Source of the DNA: Bacteroidales bacterium
Lineage (GTDB): Bacteria; Bacteroidota; Bacteroidia; Bacteroidales; UBA3663
Length of the DNA: 64,000 nt
Assembly: GCA_004557315.1 (NCBI GenBank)
Contig: SFEH01000005.1
Location: 7,600-71,599, forward strand
Direction of reading: 5' to 3'
The number at the start of each line of letters is the position of its first letter. The first letter of the stretch is position 1. Below, piece by piece: positions 18,944 through 27,231 of this stretch. Below the pieces are notes generated by a model. That model did not search any database, had not been told where the DNA came from, and saw only the letters and a list, made by a program, of their open reading frames with translations. The translations under genes and the position numbers were made by a program.

Positions 18944-19405
18944 ATGGATCGTTCTCAAGAAGAAACTCTCACGCTCCTTGGCAACAAGAAGACAGTGTAC
19001 CGACAGGATTATGCTCCAGAAGTGCTGGAGACGTTCATCAACAAGCATCAGGACAACGACTACTGGGTCAAGTTCAACTGCCCAGAGTTCACGAGCCTCT
19101 GTCCTATCACTGGTCAGCCCGATTTTGCCAATATCGTCATCAGTTATATTCCTGATGTCAAGATGGTCGAAAGCAAGAGCCTCAAGCTCTATCTCTTCAG
19201 CTTCCGTAATCATGGCGACTTCCACGAAGACTGTGTCAATATAATAATGAAAGACCTGATTCGTCTTATGGATCCTCGTTACATCGAGGTCACTGGCATC
19301 TTCACGCCACGTGGAGGCATTGCAATTCATCCATACGCCAACTATGGCCGACCAGGAACCAAGTACGAGCAGCTGGCATTCGATCGTCTCAGTCGGCATG
19401 AGTAA
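18944..19405 (+). CDS. queF: NADPH-dependent 7-cyano-7-deazaguanine reductase (short QueF)
   Basis: 153 residues, the single-domain QueF form. Reduces preQ0 to preQ1 in queuosine synthesis. Visible: the active-site Cys in [17 protein letters not shown] (about 43-59), and the QueF motif [21 protein letters not shown] (about 80-100) with the NADPH-binding Glu and Lys. No queC, D or E nearby, and no preQ1 riboswitch in the 47-bp gap upstream, so it may be read from the galactanase promoter. Confidence 0.95.
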   Translation: MDRSQEETLTLLGNKKTVYRQDYAPEVLETFINKHQDNDYWVKFNCPEFTSLCPITGQPDFANIVISYIPDVKMVESKSLKLYLFSFRNHGDFHEDCVNIIMKDLIRLMDPRYIEVTGIFTPRGGIAIHPYANYGRPGTKYEQLAFDRLSRHE

Positions 19406-19434
19406 AGAATAATGAGTATTAAAATACGCGATTT

Positions 19435-19480
19435 ATACATCTGAAAGGCATTTTTTACTTTTCAGATGTATTTTCTTTTA
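19435..19480 (+). terminator. Terminator after queF
   Basis: Perfect 11-bp stem TACATCTGAAA/TTTCAGATGTA (19436-19446 with 19460-19470) followed by TTTTCTTTT. Confidence 0.88.
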
Positions 19481-19518
19481 AAACCATTTGCATAATATTT
19501 TGCCAAAAAATCATCACC

Positions 19519-19590
19519 ATTCGTCACAGAAATTCGCCATTCGTCACAAAAAACGGCCTTTTGTCACAGATTTAATGTCATCCATCACAG
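19519..19590 (+). promoter_or_regulatory. Four phased TCACA repeats, predicted LytTR operator
   Basis: TCACA occurs at 19524, 19544, 19564 and 19585, spacing 20, 20 and 21 bp, in contexts ATTCGTCACAG, ATTCGTCACAA, TTTTGTCACAG and ATCCATCACAG. The last copy starts exactly 10 bp before the -33 TTG at 19595. Direct repeats on one helix face are how LytTR-domain regulators bind. The same layout stands before both TonB-plug genes in this window. Binding itself is inferred. Confidence 0.65.
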
Positions 19591-19593
19591 AAA

Positions 19594-19625
19594 TTTGGAA
19601 CATTGAAAAATAACCATCAACTTTG
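19594..19625 (+). promoter_or_regulatory. Promoter of the small secreted protein
   Basis: TTTG (19594-19597), 20-bp spacer, CAACTTTG (19618-19625), one base off TAnnTTTG, consistent with a promoter that needs an activator. The predicted leader of about 105 nt holds two direct copies of GAATAGGAGAA (19655 and 19675). Confidence 0.6.
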
Positions 19626-19736
19626 CATCGTCAAACATAAAATGACAAAACATCGAATAGGAGAATCTTATTCGGAATAGGAGAAAAATTATTATTATAT
19701 TAACAACTGACTTCGGTCACAAAAACATTATTAATT

Positions 19737-20120
19737 ATGAAAAAGTATTTTATGATGATGGTTGCAACAATGATGATGACAACAGTAAGCGCTAACGCAA
19801 AGGTTGGGAATGTGGAGAAAAGCGATATGCCTGCCAGTTGCGAAATGAATATGGCATCGCTCGCTCGCACGCTCGGTCTTGACGACTCACAGACAAAGGC
19901 TCTTGAAGCCGCAAGTACCGAGCTGAGTGCAAGCTTGAATGGCGAGGTGGTCTATGATGATTCAACCCGCATGCTTCTCACCCTCACACAGGCTGTAAAC
20001 CGTAATCTCAAAGTGGCTCACCGCGTGCTTAATACCAAGCAATACCATAAGTACCAGACAATTATCAACAGCACGCTCGTGAACAAGGGTCTCGACGATG
20101 AGTATTACAACGCAAAGTAA
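19737..20120 (+). CDS. Small secreted helical protein, function unknown
   Basis: 127 residues: signal peptide MKKYFMMMVATMMMTTVSANA, then about 105 mostly helical residues. The segment LARTLGLDDSQTKALEAAST and the downstream LNTKQYHKYQTIINSTL recall the two helical LTxxQ-type segments of periplasmic Spy/CpxP-like proteins, but the match is too weak to name it. It has an elaborate upstream region: four phased TCACA repeats plus a promoter. The predicted LytTR control links it to the two TonB-plug outer-membrane proteins. Confidence 0.75.
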   Translation: MKKYFMMMVATMMMTTVSANAKVGNVEKSDMPASCEMNMASLARTLGLDDSQTKALEAASTELSASLNGEVVYDDSTRMLLTLTQAVNRNLKVAHRVLNTKQYHKYQTIINSTLVNKGLDDEYYNAK

Positions 20121-20122
20121 AT

Positions 20123-20989
20123 TCAGGGACGAAAAACGTATGTGGAGTTACGATACTCCAATGGCGTTTTGCCAACGATTTTCTTGAAGAGGCGATTGAA
20201 GTAAGAGTGATCGTCAAAGCCGAGAGAATATGCGATGCTCTTGACAGGCATCTCTTCGGTACTCAACATCAGTTCGGCACGCTCTATCTTACGTTGTGTG
20301 ATGTATTGCACAGGGGTGCTGCCAGTCTCTTCCTTGAAGATCCTGATGAAATGATCTCTCGATATAAATGCCATATTGGCAAGATTGTCGATGTCTAGAC
20401 GCTCGTGCAGATTGCGACGAATATACAGTAACACCCTCTGTATGCGATCGTCATTTACAAGTGTCTTGGGTGTCGCTTCCTTGAAAAAACGCGACAGCAA
20501 TACAAGTATGATGCCACGACCCTCCACTCGGTCAGAAAACGAACGCACTTTGTTGCGACGGATATTCTCGAGTAGGGACGTGGCATTGTCGTAACTGCTT
20601 GGGTTGGATTCGGGCAGCTTCATGCTCGGATCCATGTCACACAGTCGCTTGAACAGTGCGAGGTCGAGATCGTTGGCCTTTACCTCTTTCGGAAAACTAT
20701 AGTTCTCAAACATGCTTGATTCGTTTTCCAGATCCTCATAGAGGTGAACATAGTAATGCTCGAAGTGACCATTGCAGACATCAGAATGAAGTGTATATGA
20801 AGGAATGAGGTAAAGATTGCCTGGAGTCAGATGTATCATACCATCGGGCAGTATCACATCAGCTTCACCAGCGCTCACGTAATAGAGGCGGGCAAACGGA
20901 CTCCGCACATTCTTCCAGTTCCAGTCGGATTCATGAACGGCATAACCGACATTCAAGGCCAGTGGTATTAAATTCTCTGGATTCTCCAT
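20123..20989 (-). CDS. AraC-family transcription regulator
   Basis: 288 residues. N-terminal cupin-like sensing half (PLALNVGYAVHE ... VILPDGMIHLTPGNLYLIPSYTLHS) and C-terminal double HTH (about 185-282) with LDIDNLANMAFISRDHFIRI in helix pair 1 and VKSIAYSLGFDDHSYFNRLFK in pair 2. The sensing half suggests a small sugar or similar ligand. Divergent from the DMT transporter gene (163 bp between starts), its most likely target; alternatively it acts on the nearby GH43 gene. Confidence 0.92.
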   Translation of the reverse strand: MENPENLIPLALNVGYAVHESDWNWKNVRSPFARLYYVSAGEADVILPDGMIHLTPGNLYLIPSYTLHSDVCNGHFEHYYVHLYEDLENESSMFENYSFPKEVKANDLDLALFKRLCDMDPSMKLPESNPSSYDNATSLLENIRRNKVRSFSDRVEGRGIILVLLSRFFKEATPKTLVNDDRIQRVLLYIRRNLHERLDIDNLANMAFISRDHFIRIFKEETGSTPVQYITQRKIERAELMLSTEEMPVKSIAYSLGFDDHSYFNRLFKKIVGKTPLEYRNSTYVFRP

Positions 20990-21151
20990 AATACTCAGAT
21001 TCTATAGTCAGACATAGGGCAAATATAGTCATTTTCTTGTAGAAAAAGATGAAATGTCGAAAAAATCTCATCAATTGTCAAAAAAACATACCATAATTGC
21101 ATAAAATATCCTATCTTTGCGTTGAAATTATTGTTATTGACAAGAAAAATA

Positions 21152-22108
21152 ATGAGCGAAAAAGAGAATATCAGCATATTTCAGCGCCCTCTTTGGGTAT
21201 CAATCTTCGCCCTTACAGCAGCCATCGTATGGGGTTGGGCATATCCTCTCATCAAGTTGGGATTTGCCGAATTTGGCATCACCCAAACGATGACGGGTAG
21301 CAAGATGCTTTTTGCTGGAATACGCTTCGCCTTTTCTGGCATCATCATCCTCCTGATAGCGTTGTGCACAGGCAAGAGCTTCGCCTTCAAGCAGAGCCAG
21401 AAACCGACCACTTTAGCTTCTTCTCATTTCGTCACAGTCTTGTATATCCTTGCTTTCTCGCTGATCAATACGACATTGCATTACACCTTTTTCTATATCG
21501 GACTGTCGTATAGTCAGGGAGCAAGAGCCGCCATACTCAACTCGATGAGTGTCTTTGCAGTGGTCATTCTCGCCTGCATCTTCTTCAAGAGCGACAAGAT
21601 GACGATGCGCAAGGTTGTGGGTTGTGTGATAGGTATCTGCGGAATCTTGGCACTCAATCTTGGTGCTGCAGAAAGCGGTTCGTTCACGCTCATGGGCGAC
21701 GGAATGATCATTCTCAATGCTCTGTGTGGTGCCACTGCCGCACTCATGACACGAGGCTTGAACAAGAGGGTGGAAGTGTTTGTAGGCACAGGATACAGCC
21801 TTGCGGTGGGAGGGGCGTTGCTCGTCATTCCTGGGCTTCTGATGGGTGGCACATTGCCCAATATCACGCCTTGGGGTTGTGCTATCTTGCTGATGCTCAT
21901 TGGAATATCGACCTTGGGCTTTAGTCTCTACAATAAACTGCTGACATGCAATCCTGTAGGTAAGGTGGCTATATACAACTCGCTCATTCCAGTGGTCGGA
22001 GCAGTCACTTCGTGCCTCTGCCTTGGTGAGCCATTCTACTGGAAATATGTCGTTGCCGGCACATTGGCGACAGCAGGAATCTACATTATCAACAAAGGAA
22101 AGAAATAG
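21152..22108 (+). CDS. EamA/DMT-family transporter
   Basis: 318 residues from MSEKENISIFQRP; the frame's TTG ten codons earlier is not used. Ten predicted membrane helices in two EamA repeats (WVSIFALTAAIVWGWAYPLIK opens the first; NALCGATAALMTRGLNK the second). These proteins export metabolites or amino acids; substrate cannot be read from sequence. TATCTTTG at 21112-21119 is a likely -7 box. Divergent from the AraC gene. Confidence 0.85.
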   Translation: MSEKENISIFQRPLWVSIFALTAAIVWGWAYPLIKLGFAEFGITQTMTGSKMLFAGIRFAFSGIIILLIALCTGKSFAFKQSQKPTTLASSHFVTVLYILAFSLINTTLHYTFFYIGLSYSQGARAAILNSMSVFAVVILACIFFKSDKMTMRKVVGCVIGICGILALNLGAAESGSFTLMGDGMIILNALCGATAALMTRGLNKRVEVFVGTGYSLAVGGALLVIPGLLMGGTLPNITPWGCAILLMLIGISTLGFSLYNKLLTCNPVGKVAIYNSLIPVVGAVTSCLCLGEPFYWKYVVAGTLATAGIYIINKGKK

Positions 22109-22181
22109 ATTCTGCCTACTGGCAAAACCATACAGTTACATTTGCGACTTAATTACATTTACCAACTAATACACAAAAAAA

Positions 22182-23543
22182 ATGAAGAAAAGACATCTAC
22201 TTTCAGCTCTGATGCTTACAGCAGTTGCCTCTGCTTCGGCACAGAACCCCGCTATCAGTGCGATTTACACTCCCGATCCTGCACCTTACGTCCATGGCGA
22301 CAAGGTCTATCTCTTTGTCGATCATGACGAAGATGACGCCTTATATTTCAAGATGAAAGACTGGCTTGTCTTCGAGACTGAAGACATGGTCAACTGGACT
22401 TACCTTGGAGCACAGGTATCGACCTCTACCTTCGAATGGGCAAAGCAGGGTGACCGTGCATGGGCTGCACAGGCTGTGGAGCGCAATGGCAAATGGTACT
22501 GGTATCTGTGCTGCAACACTGCCGAGGGCAAGGATGCTCTTGCCGTAGCGGTGGCCGACAAACCTACAGGTCCATGGGTCGATGCCATTGGCGGGCCTCT
22601 TGCCGTAGGTCACGGCTTCATCGATCCGACAATCTTCATCGACGACGATGGCACTCCTTATCTCTTCTGGGGCAACAAGGGTTTCTGGTATGGCGAGCTC
22701 AACGACGACATGATATCGTTCAAGAACGGCTATGCTGAGGTTACTGGCTATACTGATCCGAAGAGTTTCGGTGAACTTCAGTCGAAGATGGACTGGAGCA
22801 TAGGCAAGGAGCGCATGATGACTCAGTATGAGGAGGGCCCATGGGTGACCAAGCGAGGCGACATCTATTATGCGGTCTATCCTGCTGGTGGCGTTCCTGA
22901 ATACATGGCTTATTCAACAGCACCTTCAGTACATGGACCATGGACTTTCCGCGGACGCATCATGGACGAAGCTGAGAACAGCTTCACCATCCATGGAGGC
23001 AACATCCATTTCAAGGGTCACAACTATATGTTCTATCACAATGGTCAGCTTCCAAATGGCGGAGGCTTCCGTCGTTCGACTGCCATCGAGGAGTTCTCTT
23101 TTAATGCCGACGGCACCATTCCGTTCATCCCATTCACCAAGGAGGGTGTGAAGCCTCTCGGCACCATCAATCCTTATGACGTGGTTCAGGCAGAGACGAT
23201 GTCTTCAAGCTGGGGCGTGAAGCTGGATCGCCTGCCAGGAGAGAAGCACTTCGTCACATCGATCCATAATGGCGACTGGATCAAGGTGCGCAATGTCGAT
23301 TTTGGCTCTGAAGCTCCGACTCTTGCCACAATGGAGATGCTCAATTTCAAGAGCGAAGGTGTCGTAGAGCTTTATGTCGATCAGCTTGGTGGAAGCCCAT
23401 TTGCCACCTTTACGGTCAACAATGGAGACAAAGAGATCAAGACACCAGTCGCCAAAGGTCCGACAGGCGTTCACGATGTCTATCTCTTCTTCCGAGGTGG
23501 AGATGGCGAACTGTTCGACATCGACTGGTGGAAAATTCAATAA
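22182..23543 (+). CDS. Secreted GH43 glycosidase with C-terminal CBM6-like domain
   Basis: 453 residues with signal peptide (MKKRHLLSALMLTAVASASA). Five-bladed GH43 propeller (about 25-320): catalytic base Asp in IYTPDPAPYV, pKa-tuning Asp in HGFIDPTIF, acid Glu in QYEEGPWVTKRG. The last 125 residues (YDVVQAETMSSSWGVKL ... FDIDWWKIQ) form a CBM6-like sandwich. Probable beta-xylosidase or arabinofuranosidase on plant hemicellulose, in the periplasm or outside. TACATTTG at 22137-22144 is a likely -7 box. Stands alone before a terminator. Confidence 0.9.
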   Translation: MKKRHLLSALMLTAVASASAQNPAISAIYTPDPAPYVHGDKVYLFVDHDEDDALYFKMKDWLVFETEDMVNWTYLGAQVSTSTFEWAKQGDRAWAAQAVERNGKWYWYLCCNTAEGKDALAVAVADKPTGPWVDAIGGPLAVGHGFIDPTIFIDDDGTPYLFWGNKGFWYGELNDDMISFKNGYAEVTGYTDPKSFGELQSKMDWSIGKERMMTQYEEGPWVTKRGDIYYAVYPAGGVPEYMAYSTAPSVHGPWTFRGRIMDEAENSFTIHGGNIHFKGHNYMFYHNGQLPNGGGFRRSTAIEEFSFNADGTIPFIPFTKEGVKPLGTINPYDVVQAETMSSSWGVKLDRLPGEKHFVTSIHNGDWIKVRNVDFGSEAPTLATMEMLNFKSEGVVELYVDQLGGSPFATFTVNNGDKEIKTPVAKGPTGVHDVYLFFRGGDGELFDIDWWKIQ

Positions 23544-23556
23544 AGAAATACTTGCA

Positions 23557-23594
23557 GACAGGGTAGGAGTTAGCGCTTCTATCCTGTCATTTTG
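23557..23594 (+). terminator. Terminator after the GH43-CBM6 gene
   Basis: Stem GACAGG...TAG/CTA...CCTGTC (23557-23566 with 23579-23588), followed by ATTTTG. The T-run is short. Confidence 0.65.
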
Positions 23595-23665
23595 TATTAT
23601 GAAGTTATAAAAAATGAATAAAATTTATATAATTTTGCATATATTCTCTATATATTTAACTATGA

Positions 23666-23697
23666 TTTGGAAGAAATCGAAATAAACGTTAATTTTG
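23666..23697 (+). promoter_or_regulatory. Promoter of the nucleobase-uptake genes
   Basis: TTTG (23666-23669), 20-bp spacer, TAATTTTG (23690-23697), 46 bp upstream of the permease start. Confidence 0.65.
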
Positions 23698-23743
23698 TAT
23701 CGTCAAAAACGATTTTTTTCATATCGCCAGAAATTTATTGATA

Positions 23744-25069
23744 ATGGAAATCAAAACTCGACAAGGCATCAACGATGCACGCCAGCTTGGTTATGGCAAG
23801 TTTGCTATCCTTGGTATTCAGCATTTGTTCGCAATGTTTGGCGCAACGATCCTCGTTCCCGCATTGACAGGTCTTCCAGTATCCACGACTCTGCTTTTCG
23901 CGGGTTTGGGCACATTAGTCTTCCACGCTATTTCTAAAGGTATTGTTCCAGCTTTCCTTGGTTCCAGCTTTGCCTTCATCGGTGGCTATCTGTCGGTCAA
24001 GCAGATGGGCATGGAGCTTGGCATGAGCGAGACTCTTGCCTTGGGCTATGCTTGCCTGGGTGTATGCTGTGCAGGTCTGTGCTACTTCGTCATGGCGGCA
24101 TTGATCAAATGGTTCGGTTCGAAGAGAGTCCTCACGTTCTTTCCTCCTGTGGTGACTGGCCCTATGGTCATTGCCATCGGTCTTACGCTCTCGGGCTCTG
24201 CCATCACCAACTGTACGAGCAACTGGCTGCTTGCCATCGTTGCCATTATAGGAGTGATAGTCAGTAGTATATGGGGTAGGGGCATTGTCAAGATCATCCC
24301 TATTCTTCTTGGCGTAGTCGTCTCTTATGTCTTGGCAGCAGTCATGGGTGAAGTCGATTTCAGCAGTGTCTCGGATGCTGCGTGGTTTGGCTTGCCTTTC
24401 AGCCGCGAAACCAGTGTGCTTGCCGTTTTCGACAATCTTGACAGCACTCTTCTCGTGAGCAGCATCATCGCTATTGTACCTATTGCCTTTGCCACTATAA
24501 TGGAGCATATTGGCGATATGTGCGCCATCTCATCGACCGTAGGCAAGGACTTCCTTGACAAGCCGGGACTTCATCGCACCCTGGTGGGCGATGGTCTTGC
24601 CACTTCACTTGCAAGCCTCTTTGGAGCACCAGCCAATACTACATACGGAGAGAATACAGGAGTCCTGAACCTCACCAAGGTTTTCGATCCTGCTGTCATA
24701 CGTCTGGCAGCCTGCTTGAGCATAGTGCTCAGCTTCTGTCCGAAGTTCGCATGTCTCATCGGACTCATGCCAGCAGCCACTATCGGTGGAGTGAGTCTCA
24801 TCCTCTATGGAATGATCTCGGCTGTGGGTGTCCGCAACCTCGTGGAGTCGGCTGTCGATTTCTCAAATTCGCGCAATGTCTTTGTTGCAGCCCTCATCCT
24901 TGTGCTCGCTATAGGTGTGAAGTACGGAGCAGGCGACAGTGTTGCCATCGGCAGCATCCATCTCTCGGGTCTCGCCATAGCAGCTATCGTTGGCATCGTG
25001 CTCAATGCTATCCTTCCTGACAAGCTTGGCATGAAAGTCAAGAGTTTCCATGGAAAGGAGAAGAATTAA
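23744..25069 (+). CDS. NCS2-family uracil/xanthine permease (UraA-like)
   Basis: 441 residues from MEIKTRQGINDARQLG. A 14-helix NCS2 nucleobase:proton symporter of the inner membrane. Visible: the N-terminal GIQHLFAMFGATILVP signature typical of UraA, and helix-10 region TTYGENTGVLNLTKVFDP, whose TYGENxG motif marks uracil-type members. Most likely uracil uptake. Followed on the same strand by a Tsx-like outer-membrane protein and a purine permease, suggesting a nucleobase-uptake operon. Confidence 0.9.
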   Translation: MEIKTRQGINDARQLGYGKFAILGIQHLFAMFGATILVPALTGLPVSTTLLFAGLGTLVFHAISKGIVPAFLGSSFAFIGGYLSVKQMGMELGMSETLALGYACLGVCCAGLCYFVMAALIKWFGSKRVLTFFPPVVTGPMVIAIGLTLSGSAITNCTSNWLLAIVAIIGVIVSSIWGRGIVKIIPILLGVVVSYVLAAVMGEVDFSSVSDAAWFGLPFSRETSVLAVFDNLDSTLLVSSIIAIVPIAFATIMEHIGDMCAISSTVGKDFLDKPGLHRTLVGDGLATSLASLFGAPANTTYGENTGVLNLTKVFDPAVIRLAACLSIVLSFCPKFACLIGLMPAATIGGVSLILYGMISAVGVRNLVESAVDFSNSRNVFVAALILVLAIGVKYGAGDSVAIGSIHLSGLAIAAIVGIVLNAILPDKLGMKVKSFHGKEKN

Positions 25070-25138
25070 GCAAGGCTATTGCCTTTTTCAATTATGTACA
25101 TAATCAACATTTTTATATTCAAACAAATCTTTTTTTTT

Positions 25139-25867
25139 ATGAAGAAACTATTTCTTTTGAGCATTATGCTCGTATCTGCTTTTGTTGCAAATGCACAGAA
25201 TCTCCAGGTTCACTACGACTTCGGACGTGCAATCTATTCAGATGAAGAAGCTACTCGTCAGCGTGTTACATTGACATTCGAGCAGTTCAAGGCCGACAAG
25301 CTCGGTTCTTGGTTCTGGTTCATCGATCTCGATATGTATCACGATGGCATGAAGGGCGCATATACAGAGATCTCTCGTGAGTTTACTGCCAAGAACCTCA
25401 CCGACAATCTCTCACTTGCTGCACACGTTGAGTATGATGGAGGTATGACTACCTTCAAGCCTGCTGGTGGCACACGTTTCCAGAATGCTGCCCTCGTTGG
25501 TCCTGCCCTCAATGGTCACAGTGCAGATTATTCAAAGACTTGGTCGATCCAGGCTATGTATAAGCAGTTCTTCAAGGGTGCAGGTGGCGATGCCTATGCT
25601 TCATTCCAGCTCACGGGTGTCTGGGGCATCAACTTCGCTGGAGGCAAGGGAACATTCTCTGGCTTCATCGATTTCTGGCGTGCTGAAACGGCCAATCACC
25701 ATGGTCAGCTTCAGATTATCTCTGAGCCACAGCTCTGGTACAATGTCAACAGTCATCTCTCGCTCGGTGGTGAGGTTGAGATCAGCAACAACTTCATCAT
25801 TCCTGAGTGCGAAACTGACAAGACATTCTATGTCAACCCAACTTTGGGCGTTAAGTACGTATTCTAA
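25139..25867 (+). CDS. Tsx-like outer-membrane channel (DUF5020 type)
   Basis: 242 residues from MKKLFLLSIMLVSAFVANAQ (signal peptide). The mature part alternates aromatic and polar residues as in a 12-strand barrel (VHYDFGRAIY, WFWFIDLDMYHDG, FYVNPTLGVKYVF at the C-terminus). Size and motifs fit the DUF5020 family, related to nucleoside channel Tsx. Position between two nucleobase permeases supports outer-membrane passage of nucleosides or bases. Family assignment is from memory of motifs. Confidence 0.75.
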   Translation: MKKLFLLSIMLVSAFVANAQNLQVHYDFGRAIYSDEEATRQRVTLTFEQFKADKLGSWFWFIDLDMYHDGMKGAYTEISREFTAKNLTDNLSLAAHVEYDGGMTTFKPAGGTRFQNAALVGPALNGHSADYSKTWSIQAMYKQFFKGAGGDAYASFQLTGVWGINFAGGKGTFSGFIDFWRAETANHHGQLQIISEPQLWYNVNSHLSLGGEVEISNNFIIPECETDKTFYVNPTLGVKYVF

Positions 25868-25899
25868 TCATTGATAATCAATAGAAAAAGGTTGATACC

Positions 25900-27189
25900 A
25901 TGTTGCAGAAATTATTCGGGTACGACCCACGAACCATGACACTTCAGAAGGAGGTTATGGGAGGAATCACCACTTTCCTCACAATGGCTTATATCCTCGC
26001 TGTCAATCCAAGCATCCTTGGCGATGCTGGCATGGACAGTGGAGCAGTTTTCACCGCAACCGTCGTTTCATCGATCGTTGCCACACTTGTGATGGCCATC
26101 TATGCCAAGCTGCCATTCTCATTGGCACCAGGCATGGGACTGAATGCCTTCTTTGCCTACACCATTGTGCTCACAATGGGCTACACATGGCAGTTTGCAT
26201 TGACTGCTGTCCTTATCGAAGGTCTCATCTTTATCCTCTTGACCCTTACAGGTTTGCGCCAAAGGATAGTCGATTGTATGCCATTGCTTCTGCGTCGTTC
26301 CATTTCTCCTGGTATCGGCCTTTTCATTGCCTTCATCGGTCTCAAGAATGCAGGCATCGTCGCAGACAATGCCTCTACACTTGTTTCTCTTGGCAATCTT
26401 CATGACCCAGCAGTGCTGTTGGCGTGCTTCGGCATTATGCTCAGTGCTGTTCTCTTGGTGCGCAATGTCACAGGAGCCTTGCTTATTGGCATTATTGTCA
26501 CAGCCCTTGTCGGCATTCCTTTAGGTATAACCAATTTATCATCGGTAGTCGATGTGCCACCAAGTCTTGCACCTATCTTCTGCCAGTTTGAGTGGACGAG
26601 CCTTTTGAGCATTGATATGCTGGTATGCGTGTTTACCTTCCTCTTCATCGATATGTTCGATACTATAGGTACACTCATTGGTGTCAGCAACCGTGCTGGT
26701 ATGGTCGATGATCAGGGCAATATCCCTCGTCTCAAACAGGCATTTATGGCAGATGCCCTTGGAACGGCTGTTGGAGCGATACTTGGAACATCGACAGTCA
26801 CAACCTATGTTGAGAGTGCTTCGGGTGTCAATGTCGGCGGTCGCAGTGGCCTCACCTCATTTACTACGGTCATCTGCTTCGTCCTTGCCCTGTTCCTCGC
26901 TCCATTGTTCCTCTCTATCCCTGCACAGGCCACAGCTCCTGCATTGATATTGGTGGGCGTGATGATGATGCACGACATCCGCAAGATCAATTTCCAGGAT
27001 TATATCACAGCCATTCCATGCTTTGTCTGCATCGCCTTCATGCCACTCACATATTCAATCAGCGATGGTATTCTCATGGGTCTTATCTCATGGGTTCTTA
27101 TCCATCTCTTCTGTGGTAAGGCCAAGGAACTCAATGTGGGCATGATTATCCTAGCAGGATTGTTCATTCTCAAATACGCGTTCCTTTGA
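25900..27189 (+). CDS. Purine (guanine/hypoxanthine or adenine) permease, AzgA-like
   Basis: 429 residues. AzgA-like NCS2 subgroup of purine permeases: MGGITTFLTMAYILAVNP, LPFSLAPGMGLNAFFAYT (about 69-86) and DMFDTIGTLIGVSNRAGM (about 251-268) are subgroup signatures. About 12-14 membrane helices. Imports hypoxanthine/guanine or adenine with protons. Starts 32 bp after the Tsx-like gene, so probably cotranscribed. Complements apt (7.0 kb) in purine salvage. Confidence 0.93.
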   Translation: MLQKLFGYDPRTMTLQKEVMGGITTFLTMAYILAVNPSILGDAGMDSGAVFTATVVSSIVATLVMAIYAKLPFSLAPGMGLNAFFAYTIVLTMGYTWQFALTAVLIEGLIFILLTLTGLRQRIVDCMPLLLRRSISPGIGLFIAFIGLKNAGIVADNASTLVSLGNLHDPAVLLACFGIMLSAVLLVRNVTGALLIGIIVTALVGIPLGITNLSSVVDVPPSLAPIFCQFEWTSLLSIDMLVCVFTFLFIDMFDTIGTLIGVSNRAGMVDDQGNIPRLKQAFMADALGTAVGAILGTSTVTTYVESASGVNVGGRSGLTSFTTVICFVLALFLAPLFLSIPAQATAPALILVGVMMMHDIRKINFQDYITAIPCFVCIAFMPLTYSISDGILMGLISWVLIHLFCGKAKELNVGMIILAGLFILKYAFL

Positions 27190-27231
27190 TAAAGGTGCAG
27201 TTAATATGAGTTAGTGAGAGATAGTAATCCT

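Noticed and set aside
19519..19590. A CRISPR-like array of regularly spaced repeats
   Set aside because: The repeated core is only 5-8 bp and the period 20-21 bp, with no cas genes; it fits a phased operator next to a promoter.
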